Source: Sphagnum compactum
Taxonomy: Eukaryota; Bryophyta; Sphagnopsida; Sphagnales
NCBI GenBank assembly: GCA_965153455.1
Contig: OZ234498.1
Span: 11,780,001 to 11,844,000, forward strand
Direction of reading: 5' to 3'
Length of the DNA stretch: 64,000 nucleotides
The stretch's first letter is position 1; each line of letters starts with the position of its first letter. Under the pieces are notes generated by a model that saw only the letters and a program-made list of their open reading frames with translations, searched no databases and was not told where the DNA came from. Positions 37,901 to 50,425 of this stretch are shown here, in pieces. The position numbers and the translations under genes were made by a program.

Positions 37901-39300
37901 AACCTCACACTTGCTATGCCTTGCAATTTACCTATGTTTAGGTTTGTGAAAAACCCTAAACCCTAAACCTTCGCCTCTTGTGCTTTACGATGGGTAAAAG
38001 CCCATAGGTAAGGGACATTTTCAAAATGCAGGGCTGGACTTGGTGGCTAGTGCTTCATCCAATATTTCTGGAATGCCCCAACCCTAGGGCTTTACCCTAC
38101 ACATAAGAGCCTAAAAAGACAAGGTGGCCACTTCCATTTCCTCTCATATCATCCCCTGAACGTCCATAGTGTTGAGTTAATATTCCATTTAAATTAAATT
38201 ATAAATTTTCACTTGCTAATGAATTAGTGGCATCATATGAATTTTTGCACTTAGTTTGAATTTTTTTTGAAGATGATAATAATAACCCAGGGCTCCAAGA
38301 TCCTCACAATCAAACCCTAAGCAAGCAGATGTTTACCATTTTTGGTTTATCTGGCATTTTAGGGTTTGAGCACCAATTTTCTCACCACAATGGGGGGCAA
38401 GGTGAATTCATACATGTCTTTTCCATTATGTATAAAGTAAGGTAAATTTGCAAGTGTGTGGTGAAAAGTTGCTTTGGCTATTGTACATCCTTATTTTGTC
38501 CTTGGAGCCTTCATTAGGGTTTTGAAAAGCTAATAATGTAAATAAGAATTTTGCCCATGGTGGTTAGGTATGCATATAGTATAGTGGACAGAACCTCCCC
38601 AATATGTTCATCCATTTGGTAAGATAGAAATTAACCCTAGTGTCTGTTGATCATCATGGGATGCTGAAGAACCCCAATATGCTACTAGATGCACTTGTGA
38701 ACTGGAAACCTAACCAACCATATTAAGAGGCTTTTAGTTTTGAGAGCTCAACAACCCAAGTGGTTTGAACTAGTGAACTACTACATCCATCCATCCATCA
38801 TCATGAAAGCTATCAATCACAACCCAATAACTAAATCCATCAATCTTCAAGTTAAGGTAAAAGACTTGTAGTAAGTAACAAAAACAATGTCACTATCAAG
38901 TGGGAATAGCCTTCTATGAGTGCCATAGCTACCATAAGTCCTTTGGGGAGGACGGGGGTGGTGGGGACCTACCTATTGTAGCTATGGCATCATGGCCCAT
39001 GACCATGGTTATTGGATTGGGATGTTTTCATGGTTGTAGCTGTTTGAGTGAGTATATTTACAATATCCATCTATATTTGGTATCTATTAGGCTACTATTA
39101 TAGTGGTGTGTCAGGTGGAGGCAAACTTCAAGTGTCCTTAAGATGAGCTTAAATCAATGCACCAAGGATATGAATAAGAGAATTAGGATGTAATCACTTG
39201 GCCTAAACAGGTTAGAAAGTGCCAAGGCGAAAATGACAACCACCTTGGGAAGTAACTTGGATAGAAGATGGGTGGATGAGATTAGATGATGGATGACATT
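34990..39300. other. AT-rich gene-less region
   Basis: No supportable gene on either strand; frames are short and A/T-biased. A CCCTAAACCCTAAACC telomere-like run lies at 37953-37968. A (CCAT)n tract is at about 38786-38800. Confidence 0.4.
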
Positions 39301-39311
39301 AAAGCCTTGTT

Positions 39312-39605
39312 GGTTCATTGCGTTCCCGATTATCATTTCTCGAGAGCTTTTTTTTGGTTCATTGGGTTCCCAATGATGATTTCTCGAGAGTCTTTTTTTT
39401 GGTTCATTGCGTTCCCAATGATCATTTCTCGAGAGCTTTTTTTTGGTTCATTGCGTTCCCAATGATCATTTCTCGAGAGTCTTTTTTTTGGTTCATTGTG
39501 TTCCCAATGATCATTTCTCGAGAGTCTTTTTTTTGGTTCATTGTGTTCCCAATGATCATTTCTCGAGAGCTTTTTTTTGGTTCATTGTGTTCCCAATAAT
39601 CGTTC
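39312..39605 (+). repeat. Seven-unit 44/45-bp tandem array
   Basis: Units start at 39312, 39356, 39401, 39445, 39490, 39535 and 39579. Each reads GGTTCATTGNGTTCCCAATG, then ATCATTTCTCGAGAG, then C or TC and a run of eight T. The 44-base (GAGAGC) and 45-base (GAGAGTC) forms are mixed, and the last unit degrades after CAATAATCG. Because 45 is a multiple of three, translations give a repeating peptide, but the 44-base units shift frame, so it is not a protein gene. The GTTCCCAATG core is shared with the dispersed element family of this window. Confidence 0.9.
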
Positions 39606-39939
39606 CTCGTGCATTTGGCTTAGCACCCATTAGGCAGTTTTTTTTTACCATCCGCTTTTTTCACTAGACTATCACTTCCTCTACCAGACAAAAGACAAAA
39701 AACAAGTACAGCCAGGACCCACCACCCTCATAAGCAAATTGGGGGGGGGTTGGGGTTGGGGGAGGGTTAGGGTGCTTGAGTTGTTCTCGTTCCCCTAGCG
39801 GTCTGTCCTCTTTGGAGGTTTCTTTGTTTGCCAGAACTTGGGTCCTTCCATCTTGTACCTTTTCCTCCCTCTTTCGTTCGTGGTTGCTTTGTTTTTATTG
39901 ATGATTGGCATGTTTTCACCAATTTTATTACCCATTTAG

Positions 39940-40420
39940 GTCCAAAGGGCCTGAACCCCTCTATTTAGGGGGGAGGGAAGCATGTTTAGGCTTCTATGCC
40001 TCATGTTCCAAACATATTGGTGATGGGCCAATCAATTGGCTCCTTATGGGGAAAAAAAAAAAGAAAAAAAAATGTGGTCACACCACTCACTAATTAATAG
40101 AAGCACATGTGAATAAGTATGCTCCCCTTCCTTTCTATTAGCCCAGGTTGAAAATAGTGACAAACTTAAATGTAGGAACAAAAATTTCTGCTCTGCTCAA
40201 CCAATGGCGGCCCCGAGAGGCCACGGCTTTTTCTTTTGGGAGAGGGTTGAGAGAAGGGCTGGGGGTTGGATTATTTATTTGATTTTCCTATTCCTAATGT
40301 GTTCTCATAAAGTTCTCATGGGGTTCCCCAGGTTCCCAATGTGTTATGATACAAATTTCTCATGAGGTTCCCCAAGTTCTCAATGTGTTCCCCAAGATGT
40401 TCCCAATAGCACCACACTTT
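39940..40420 (+). mobile_element. Dispersed modular element, copy B
   Basis: Modules appear in the same order as in copy A after its first GTTCCC block: GATGGGCCAATCAATTGGCTC (about 40022-40042), an A-run, ACTAATTAAT, ATAAGTATGCTCCCC (about 40114), TATTAGCCCAGG (40136), a GAACAAAAATTTCTGC and CCAATGG stretch, then GTTCCCAATGTGTT-type words ending GTTCCCAATAGCACCAC at about 40400. It differs from copy A by substitutions and a GGCCCCGAGAGGCC insertion at about 40209. Confidence 0.55.
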
Positions 40421-40831
40421 GAAAACTGAAGCATGAACATATTGGGTTGGATGAGGGGACAGATGTGGGGACGGATTAAGGGGAAGCACGGATTAAGGGG
40501 AAGCTTCACGACGTCCTTTACTATTTATAATATACATATACACCCATCAAACAAATTATAGTGGGATTCACTCACAAATGTGCCATATGAAAATGTTCAA
40601 GTACACACTTTTCTAGTCTAGTCTTGTCTAGTCTAGTCTAGTCTGGTCTAGTGTAGTAGCCCCCCCTCCCCTTCCTTGTGTTTTGTATACAGATTCTGCA
40701 GTTCTGGATCCTGAACTCATCAGATTCTTATGACTTACTTACTTGCAAGCTCTGCAATGGTTTTAGCCAACTCGCTCGCTCACAGCGCCAATTAAGCAAG
40801 CAAGACACATTCATCACACTCCTGAGCATTG

Positions 40832-40860
40832 GGTGTGTGTGTGTGTGAGTGTGTGTCTGT
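40832..40860 (+). repeat. (GT)n microsatellite
   Basis: Interrupted GT dinucleotides, about 14 units in all. It lies about 1.6 kb upstream of the EPFL start. Confidence 0.85.
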
Positions 40861-40979
40861 CCCAGAGTGCAAGATGATTCTGGTGTAGACTTGCTGGTTT
40901 TAATTAATGCAATCTTCTTTAGGATCATCTACAGTCTTGTTATAATTTAAGTGTGCAGCAAAAAAAGTGGTTGCAGGAT

Positions 40980-42488
40980 TGGTGAGGGGGATGTTTTTAT
41001 GAGCATTGGTTGCAGCAGCTGGAGGTTCTGGGGGTGGATGATGGCCACAGAAGGAGGAGGAAAGGAGGAGGAGGAGAAGAAGAAGGGGGTGATTAGGAAG
41101 GAGTACTAGCTGGAGAGTTCAGCTTGACCCAGAGCTGTGGAGGTAACAAACAAATCCTTAGATTGTGAGATGATCAAGTCATATTGTGAAAGAGGCATGT
41201 GATGGAAGTAAATAACTAAATCCTTAAAAGCTTGTGAAAGATGGAGGCATGCATACATGTGAGATGGTAACAAATCCTTAGATTGTGAAGAGTCATGTGA
41301 GGTGGGGAGCAGGAGCTGCTGCTGCTGCTGCTGCTGCAGTTTGGATAGATATCTCGAATCCCGTGCATATATGCATGATGATGATGATGATGCAGTAGTC
41401 CAACAAGTTTCTCTAGCAGTGGCCCAGTTCATGTGTCAGAGTTTGTCCGGAAACAAAGTAGTCCCCCCTGTGCCCTTTGCCTGTTGCCATGAGTGTGATG
41501 AGTACTTACTTAGCCTTGATCATGATCATGATGATCTTCAGCTCATGGCGTGAGAGTAGCTGTGAACATTTCTCTGCTTTTATTGCTTGCTGCAAATTTG
41601 TGTTGTGACCCAAACATTAAGACATGTAAGTGATCAGAGTTCTTGCAGACTAGAGTCGAGGAAATTAGGAGCAGCTGCCAGGAGGTGTTGGTTTGGGAAG
41701 ACTAGTTGAGAGGAGCTGGTAAAGAATCGGCGGTTTGTGTGTGTGTTTTTGAGGGCAGGTCTTTGGAGGTGGAGTCTGTCTGTCTGTCTGTCTGGACGGG
41801 GTGAAAATTTTGTCTGTGGAGCTGAGGGGAGTAGAAGTACTTGGAATTGCTTGCGGATCAAGAGTTTTCCATAGAGAAGATCAAAGCTGTAGCTCCATCG
41901 TTTGCAGTTTCAGTGTTGGAGTGATCACTTGCAAGCGGGCCCGCGGGGCTACGCTCTGACTTAGATGCAATTGTGATCCCTACAAGTGCCTGCAGCAGCA
42001 GCTGGGGACAGCAGGAGGAGAAGGAGCGGAGACTAGTAGAATCGAAACTTGGAGCAGAAATTCAGCTGCTGCAACTCATGATGCACTACATTTGGGAATT
42101 CCTTTGGTGATCACTGGAGGAGTCGAGACTCTAGAGATAGAAAGCAGGTGCACAGCTTTTGGCCAGCTGCAAGGATGCAGCTCAAGTGCACGAGCTATGA
42201 AACCTTTTCTCCAGGAAGAGATCATCTCAGTGAAAAAGAGCTTGGGAGATTTGTAATGTCACATAAGTTTCTTGTTAAGATTCGGAGTGATCAGCTTCTG
42301 AATGACCCAGCAGCAGCAGCAACAGAAGCAGCAGCAATAGAGTTTCTAGTGCAGAAGGCACAGTAGAGAAAAACGACAGAGAGAAACTGAAGATCATACT
42401 AGACCAGCTACATGATGGAGTTCCAGTCTTTCCGCTTGCAATAGATCATCTAGCTCATCAGGAGCTGCTGAAGAAGATTTCAGGTCCA
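40980..42488 (+). other. Probable 5' leader and promoter region of the EPFL gene
   Basis: The base composition changes here from AT-rich to mixed, with many CAG/CTG words, which is like a transcribed leader. A short ATG frame at 42175-42366 (63 codons, ending before the EPFL start) would be an upstream ORF if the leader extends that far. The phrase GGTAACAAATCCTTAGATTGTGA occurs in near-identical form at about 41132 and 41266. A (TCTG)n tract is at 41775-41795. No TATA box or start site could be fixed. Confidence 0.4.
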
Positions 42489-43538
42489 ATGGGTTGTATC
42501 TTAGGCTGTAGCTACTGCTGGGCTCTCCTCCTCCTCCTCTTCCTCACAAGTACATTTCCGCTGCTCGCCTCCGCTGGACGCCGTGATCCTCGTAAGTAGT
42601 CGCACTGTAACTTGTACATGATATTCCCTGATCCCTCATGGATTGCTGCTCATGCATACTGAACTCTATTAAGCTCTAGTCGCTTGATCATCATCTATGC
42701 AATTCTCGCCAGCTATCTGTTTGTGCTAATTGGAAGCTCCATGTGTCGATCATATCTTATGTAGGCGGCGCAACGATGCACTCGGGGCATGATGAATTCA
42801 TCTCAGCACTAGCTCCAGTACTTCATCATGATGATCATGAGGCTGACATATTGAATGCGAGAATTGGCGCTGCAGTAGCGGAGCATGTCGAAGAAATCGA
42901 CAACAATCTATCTTACTCTCAACAACACTCTCTGCAGCAGGTACGTCAGCTAGCTTTCCCAGCAGTAGAGGAGCTCCTCTCAGAAATCTAGAGCTCAGTC
43001 GTCGATGTCCACAACTAAAAGAATTGCAACTGTAAGCTTGCAGCTCCAGGCCATGAGCTCGAGAATTCATGTGCAGGCCGGATGATCATAGCTAGTTGAA
43101 GATATTACATCTTGTGAATCATAGACTTATGATCACCAGCAGCTGGATTCTGATCTGCTGCTGCTGCGTTCTTGTCTTGTACAGAATGAAATCCGTGCAG
43201 GTCCAGTTACTTTCAGCGCATGGGTGCAGGTCTGGAAAGACTACAACAACAAGTCTAAGCAGCAGAAGAAGCAGGTAGCAGCAGCAGCAGCAGAAGCTGG
43301 TACTAGTGATCATCATGGATCAGCAGCAGGATCATGGACACATGATCAACTGCTAGTGCACAACAGCAGGCTGTTGATCGGTTCCTCTCCTCCAACATGT
43401 CGAGGTAGCTGTGGTGTGTGCTATCCTTGCAATCCTGTTCATGTGATCATTGGCATTCCTCGAGTGGCCATCACAGAGCAAGAATACTATCCAGAGGTCT
43501 GGAGATGTCAGTGTGGGAACATGCTTTTCATGCCCTAA
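42489..43538 (+). CDS. EPFL: EPF-LIKE secreted cysteine-rich peptide precursor, 3 exons
   Basis: Exons 42489-42591, 42765-42940 and 43185-43538 (introns 173 and 244 bases, GT-AG, phases 1 and 0) give 210 residues. Residues 1-29 are a signal peptide: a short N-terminus, then WALLLLLFLTSTFPLLASA, with likely cleavage near Ala29. The middle is a variable propeptide with Gln, Ala and His-Asp runs. The C-terminal 50 residues are the EPF/EPFL domain: GSSPPTC, Cys165-x3-Cys169-x2-Cys172-x2-Cys175, NPVHV, then EYYPEVWRCQCGN..F.P with Cys201 and Cys203, ending at the stop. All six family cysteines are present. The spacing most resembles the EPFL4/5/6 (CHALLAH-like) group. These peptides are secreted, processed and bind ERECTA-family receptor kinases to control stomatal patterning or growth. 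A (CA)n tract follows the stop directly. The exon 3 acceptor at 43184 was preferred; one at 43229 would also keep phase. Confidence 0.88.
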
Positions 43539-43561
43539 CACACACACACACACACACACAC
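43538..43561 (+). repeat. (CA)n microsatellite in the EPFL 3' UTR
   Basis: Twelve CA dinucleotides start at the last base of the EPFL stop codon. A (GAT)n tract follows at about 43713-43738. Both are probably within the 3' UTR. Confidence 0.85.
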
Positions 43562-43739
43562 CTAATAGCAGCCTGATCATCCGACCTGGCCCCCCCAGTC
43601 CACTTCACAGATCAATACATCAATCATACATGTGATCTTTCACATTTAAGTCCCTCAGAGTCCACACCCATTGCAATGTCTGTGATCAGCTGCTTGGAGG
43701 AGCTGCTACTGCTGATGATGATGATGATGATGATGATTG

Positions 43740-46700
43740 ATTGATCAAACCCTAGAATTTCTGAACAAACTTACATGTATGGATTTCCCAGCTTGATCTT
43801 CTTCCTGATCTTGCCCAATTCTTTCTTAATTGAATTGCAGCTCAAAGCTGCAGATGATGATCAAGCTCTAAGTTCTTCCATTGCAGTCTAGAGAGAGAGG
43901 GAGAGAGATAGAGATCAAGCTCTACTTACTTACTTGGCGCTGGAGCACCACCACCACCATGGGTCATGGCAGAATTGAATTTGCTTCAATTTCATGATCA
44001 TGAAACTCATTATACAAAAAGACTTTAGTATTTCACTTGGGAACTCATTATTGAACCAAAACTAGTAGCAGATTAGTGTAATCTCAGTGTAGTTGTTAGC
44101 TAATCAGGTGCACTAATTGGTAGGTGCATAGAGATCATTACTCTGGACTCTGTAGTACTTAGCAAATCAGCTCAGCTGATGGTGTACTAATTAAGATCTG
44201 GATAACTAACTTTGTAGTTAGCAAATCAGGTGGGGTAATTAAGATAGAGATAATTCTGTACTGAGAAAAATCAGGTGATTAATTAAGATAGTGATTACTT
44301 TGTAATCACCAAAATCATGTGAGTTCACTAAGGGTCAAGTTCCATGTGACCTACATATCCAAGTTCACCCACTAAAGAATTAGTGGAAAATTAGTGGGAA
44401 TAGGTTCTCATGTTATTTCAAATGTTTGTTTTTATTTTTATTTTTATTTTCCCATTAAAGCATTACTATGCTTATCATGTTTTGCTGGTTACTTTTTGAC
44501 CTTCACAAGGGTTTAGCAAATCCAGTTCACAACTTCATATTTCCTTAAGCTTTTGTAATTAGCTGATTAGGTGTAGTAAAGTTTAGCTTCCATGTTGCCC
44601 ACCCACCAGCTATAGTCTGACAAGAGTATCGTGAATGTGATTTGTATGCATGCAGTTCTGTGTTAAGAGCTGTTGAAAATTTTGGAAGGAACTCTCGTAG
44701 GAAGGGTTCGAAAGGCTTATTATCTCACAACATAAATAAAATTCTTGGTCCTGAAGACTCCTACCTGACCAATTTGATTCAAGACTCAGGTTTTGTCAAT
44801 TATACTCAAAGCAGGTCTCTCCATTATTGTCTGGATCTGGGAATATTTGACCAGTGCTGAAGACTGGAGGAACTGAGGGAAAAAAAAACCATTAAAAAAA
44901 TCAAACTGGTTTGTGCCAATGGCATCGTCACAAAGAGAAGATTGCAGAATTGCTGCTGGCTGGCCCATGATGATATCCAACAATTTTTTAACAAAGTTCT
45001 GCACTTCCTCCAGCAGCAGACAAGAGTCAAGACTGTGTGAACCCCTCAAGCAAGTAATAATAATAATTGGGTCAGATCAGATCAGATCAGTGTTAAACTT
45101 GTGCAAATCAACTGCACCACCTCCACAAGAATCTTGAAGGGTGGGAACTGGAAATGGCAATTAAGAAAGGCACCCAGCATCTGTTTCTATCCTGCATCTG
45201 GGAGCTCCGCAGGGTCCATGTGAATTTAAACTAGCATGATGAGCTTGTGTGATCATCTCAATTCCAAACCACTTCTTGTTTGCAATGTCCATGTACATTG
45301 CAACCTGTGTGGTGCCTGTGAGTATCATTTGGGTGCAAAAGGACTGGAGTTCCGTGTTTTACATCAATTTCTTTTTTAAAACTGGGCAACTGAAATGCAA
45401 TTAAGGACCAGGAATGTAAGTAATCACATGTGAAGTAAGTGTCCGAGTAGTACCGTGAAGAGATATCCGTGTAGTACCAAGTTACCCAAAGTTGATGTTA
45501 TGGCATTGCAAGGGATCTGCGCCCTGTTGTCTCTGACTCTATCCCAGAACTCTGATCAGAAGTCATTGGTATCCACTACAGAGGGGCCAAAAAAGTGTGG
45601 GGACAAGAGAGATTTGAGATCTTGGGAATTGCTGCAGCCTATATGATGATGTCTTTCTTTTTGCAACATTTTGCAACATAGAACTAACTCCCTTCATTCA
45701 CTTGGAGGATGTCAAGCAATAGTAACTAACCTTCAAATAACTTGTGAGGGGTGGGGGAGGGGTGTGGTGTTTTGTTTCATGAAATGCCCTACACAAGTAG
45801 GGCATTACACCCGGGACCTTGGATTCACCCCTAAATTCACACGGTGTAAGGGTAATGCCTTTGGTTTTTGACATTAAGGGTTTCATATACCCAACCTTCC
45901 ATCAAGGGTTTCATATACCCAACCTTTACCCATTGATTCTTTCTTTGAACCAGCACCCACCAATGCACCATGGTGGATGGATGGATGGTAAGTGGTCAGG
46001 AAACAGGTTCTGGTGAATATATATATATAGCAAAGAGAAAGAAAGACTAAGTGGTGGTCTCTCCAGAAGGACTCTACAGGATTCACTTGCATTAATCCTG
46101 AGCAAACTAATTGGAAGGTCACCTACCAACAACCCCCTTATAATTCTCTGGCACCACCTCTCTCACTCATGTGGGAGAAAATTCTACCTGGGTTCTCTGC
46201 TTGACTTCCACACACATTTGTAAAGCACTGGCAGGAAAACAAACATATTTAAGTGTATCTGGAGGGCATGTTATCAAGTGGAATTTTTTCCTCTGCAAAA
46301 AGGGGTGAGTATTAATTTATTAAAAAAAAATGTCTCACCTCTTCTTTGTCTACTACCCATGACACCCACCGGGTATTATTACAAGGAAAAAATGAGGAAA
46401 ATTTTATTTTTCTTCCCAATGTTGTTACCCTACTCCTTTCATTTCAGATCGTTGAGGTTTCCACATTAATTTCACAAGAATTCACTAGACCCATATTGTT
46501 CAGATAGCAACTGAGAGTATTTTCGTATGCTTCTTCATCATCGGGAGCTAGAGCAATTGTGACTACATCAACACCATAGTTATAGAACACACTGGCTCAA
46601 CTCCTCCAGACTATTGCGTAATTTACTTGTATTCATGTTCAATAGTTATCAGATAACATTGAGTGTATATCTGAAAACTAGTGTCAACACACCAAATCAT

Positions 46701-49700
46701 CTAGTGACAAATAATTAGGAGTTTTGCGAAAATCCAAATTGTTGATGAGCAGGCCCTCGTAGTTACACGATGTCCTGAATCAAACTCACATATATATTGA
46801 TTGTTTTGCTACTGGAAATTAAAGATGGGTGAAATGTTATAAGGCTACATACAATTCAACTAATGTTACTACAACCCCCCAATGATGGCAATGTGAAAAT
46901 GAATGCAATCTAGGGTTTAAGATGTTACATCAACTTTTCGCTCGTAGTGGTTGGAGATGTGGGAGCTTCTAAAAGGATCCAAAAGCTAATTGTACATGTG
47001 AAGGAGAAGGAGCTTGCTATGAAACTAAAAGTTTGGCGTGACAATTTGAGCAAAATGGGGAATTGTGATTCTAGTTTGAAGGTGTGAAATTGCTCTCAAG
47101 TAAAGCTGGCATGAATTCGTACATTATTTGCTAATGGTTGTTTGTGTGGGTTCTCCTCCATCAATCATGAAGTTGGGGATACTTGGGATTGAAGGAGTGC
47201 ATAAGGAACAATAACTCATTGATGTGTGAGTATCAATATTGTGGATTGTACCAACAATGAATGCAAAACATTGAATCACCTTTAACCAACATCATTACAT
47301 TTGTTGTGCATCAACATCTTGTGCACAAATGTGTGAAAGATTAGGTGGTGGACATGCATACAAGAATGCTTTTGGCTTTGAAGATTTTAAGTAAATTTCT
47401 TCATGTAGGACTCATTGGTGAAACAAATTATTTAAATATGTCAAACTATTGAGGCATCTAAATAATTGCATGTGATAATTCAACTGTAATATCGAGTTCT
47501 TAATGATTGAAGGATTGCAAAAATTCATTGTTCTCAAGAAATACCCTAGGTTCCAATGCTTAAACATGTTTCATTGTTACCTTCCTCTCCTCAAACAAAA
47601 GAAGCCCTAAATGTCATTAGTGAAAAACAATTGAAAATTCTCTCATGGACACCATACATAAAGAAATGTATGAAATACAACTAGTTGCAAGTTCATAGTT
47701 TTGACAATAAGTGAATGACATTACATGTTCAATTGAATGTGCATGGTGCCCATGTTGATCATGTATTGAAAAAATGGATGATTATCAATAAAGCTACAAG
47801 GATAAGTTATTGATTAATTACATGTTAATTTTTTAATTTGTTGAAAATTGGTTAAAGAATCCTGGGAGGTCATTCCTCCTATATTTTAGGAAGCACCTGA
47901 GACAAGGATGTTATTTAATATGCTTTTTAGTATGCTATGAAATAATGGTATATTTTGAACATATTTTAAATTTATTTTAAAAATATTCTCAAAATATTCT
48001 CAAAATGAATATCATCACCATATTTATATTCAAATAAGTTATAAATTTAACTTTTTTTCAATAAGTTGCACCTTATATATTTTTGCATGCCGTTTGTAAT
48101 AAAATGGAAATGACTTTCTCAAATAAAAAATCTATCAAATTGGTAGGTAACATCTAGAAAATAAACAAAACCTTCATGAATAAAATATTGACTTCTCAAA
48201 ATCTAATAAACTACATGTATGCTTAGAATTTGCATCCAAGTAAGTTCTCAATCTTTAAACCCATTTGTCGAACCTTGTATCGTTTCATTCCTTTTTTAAA
48301 AACTCCCAGCACCCACTACAAATGATTTTTATATGCTTTCCTTAAACATTATTTCAAACATTTTCACAAGATGAACATGTACACATGTGAGCTTAAAGAA
48401 TCCAAAAGAGAAAATACCCTTAGTACAAAAAGATGAAAAAATTTAAACACCAAAACTTAGGCTGCATACTAGGCGGATCTAGAGGTGAATATTGTCACAT
48501 TGTCTACCAAATGATGGTTGTCTACCTAGTCTCATTTCACCCTTGAAATTCTTATGAGACTTAGAACATTTAGGTCATGAAAAAACTTGACCTACAAAAA
48601 CTTGGAAACAATAGGAATTTGTCATCATAGAAATTGTAGTGACAAACTTGATTGATGTCTCTATATCAATTCATTTATGCTTTTACCACATATTAAATCA
48701 TCTTTGAAAAGTGAAAATTAAGCTTCATTGGTACCTCTTGGGAAAATCAAGCAAAAAAAGAAACCATGGATATGTAGACATCTGAAAATGGAATGGGGAA
48801 GGGATACCATATTCAATTTTGCTAAGAAATCTTCAACAATTTTCACATTTGATAGAAAGTGACGATTTAAACATTCATATATGATGAGATGATCATGTAT
48901 GTACTATGCATAGATCATGGGGAGTCCACCCCTCTAGGTGCGAATGAACCTTAGGACTCCTATTTGGGTGAAGAGGCATTGTTCATATACCTATATGGAA
49001 AGGTCTCCACACTTAACACTGAGAGACAACATCTAGAGCTTTTCATACTTAGATGATGGTACGGGACTAGTAGGCACTATCTACACTTGTTGGGGCCAAT
49101 GGTAGACACTATTGTGTTGTCAAATGTTCGGATTTTGTGTTGAATCCACAACTCCTAGCGTGATTGAAATGCAAAATTGCTGATTTAAAAATGGGTTACA
49201 CTTTGGAACGCGACGGCTTGGAAGAAGAGCACTTTCTCACCTAACAAATTGGTGGGTCACCCTTGTTGGCCAACATTCCTTGCGCCCATCTTTCATCTTG
49301 GAACTTTTTTGACTCCATTTGGCTTGTGAGAAGGCCAACCTCGATTGTAAAAACCTTCACTAAACACCAATATGAGTTTTTTTCAAAATTTGACACTAAG
49401 CTAAAACTTGAAAAACTATCAAAACATTATTAGATACCAATGCCCAATCTGTGCAGTCCAAAGGCCATCATTGTACAAATTGCACGGACAACCCAATCTT
49501 TGAAGTCCAAAGGCCAACCTTAATAGTCAAAATTGTACGCACAACCCAATCTTTGAGGTCACAAGCAACAATTTATTTATTTATTTATCTGAGTGAAAAA
49601 CCGTCAAAAGGTGACAAAGTTGTCTTAAAATGGAATATTCTCTTCTTCTTCTTTTTGGGAAAAAATTGCCTTATTTAAGGCACAGAAATCTCCCCTATAA

Positions 49701-49740
49701 CAAGAGTGTAACTATAGTTGTGACGACCCCCAAAAGTTCA
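43740..49740. other. Gene-less intergenic region
   Basis: No supportable gene. Short frames at 44642-46469 and 49451-49824 have no recognised domain or splice partner. I see a repeated phrase in which CAAATCAGGT and AATTAAGAT words recur at 44100-44300, a (GATCA)n patch at about 45078-45092 and a (GGAT)n tract at about 45973-45990. From 46.5 to 49.4 kb the DNA is uniformly AT-rich. Confidence 0.4.
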
Positions 49741-49744
49741 ATTT

Positions 49745-49990
49745 TTTCCCCTTTTGTGATGGGCATCATTGATTGGTTGATCACAAAAAATAAAAATAAA
49801 AAATCAAACTTTGAACAGTCCTAAATAAAGAAAAATTAAATAAAAATTATTTGTATATATATATATATAGAGATAACAATTTCCTCCTTTTTGGAGTGGT
49901 TATATAAGTAACAAGAGTAGAACTTAGAGCAAAGGACATGGGATAAAGGAAGGTGCTATTGGGAACACATTGGGAACAACAACAACAAAA
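49745..49990 (-). mobile_element. Dispersed element family, partial reversed copy C
   Basis: GGTGCTATTGGGAACACATTGGGAAC at 49961-49986 is the reverse complement of the GTTCCCAATGTGTTCCCAATAGCACC block of copy A. A degenerate GATGGGCATCATTGATTGGTTGATC lies 200 bases upstream at about 49757. The rest of the element is not recognisable. Confidence 0.45.
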
Positions 49991-50019
49991 GGAAATCACA
50001 AATTACCAGTGGATGAAGG

Positions 50020-50425
50020 ATCAGGATGATGCTAGAAGGGAAATCATAATTGACCAATGGATCTGGATGAAGCTCCCCAATGGTGAAAAATGCAACAGGC
50101 TGGGTTTAGGGTTTTAGGGTTTAGAGAGGGAGAGATACACACACACACACACACTCATAGAGGAATCAGGATGATGCTAGAAGAAGGGAAACCACAAATG
50201 ACCAATGGATCTGGATGAAGCTCTCCCAGTGGTGAAAGATGCAACAGGCTGGGTTTAGGGTTTAGAGAGAGAGAGAAAAAGAGAGAGAGAGAGAGGGGAA
50301 TCAGGATGATGCAAGAAGGAAATCACAAATGACCAATGGATCTGGAGGAAGCTCCCAATGGTGAAAGATGCAACAGGCAGGGTTTAGGGTTTAGGGTTTA
50401 GAGACACACACACACACACACATTG
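50020..50425 (+). repeat. Three-unit, about 130-bp tandem repeat with telomere-like and CA/GA tracts
   Basis: Units begin with ATCAGGATGATGC at about 50021, 50164 and 50289. Each continues with CAAATGACCAATGGATCTGG, a GAAGCTC-CCAATGGTGAAAGATG segment and CAACAGGCTGGGTTTAGGG. Each unit ends in one or two TTTAGGG words, followed by a (CA)n or (GA)n tract that differs between units. A fourth, partial unit may precede at about 49990. The array lies 0.7-1.1 kb beyond the 3' end of the AP2/ERF gene. Confidence 0.85.

Noticed and set aside
39318-39667. Repetitive peptide frames
   Set aside because: They arise from the 45-bp units; 44-bp units break the frame, so no protein is under selection.
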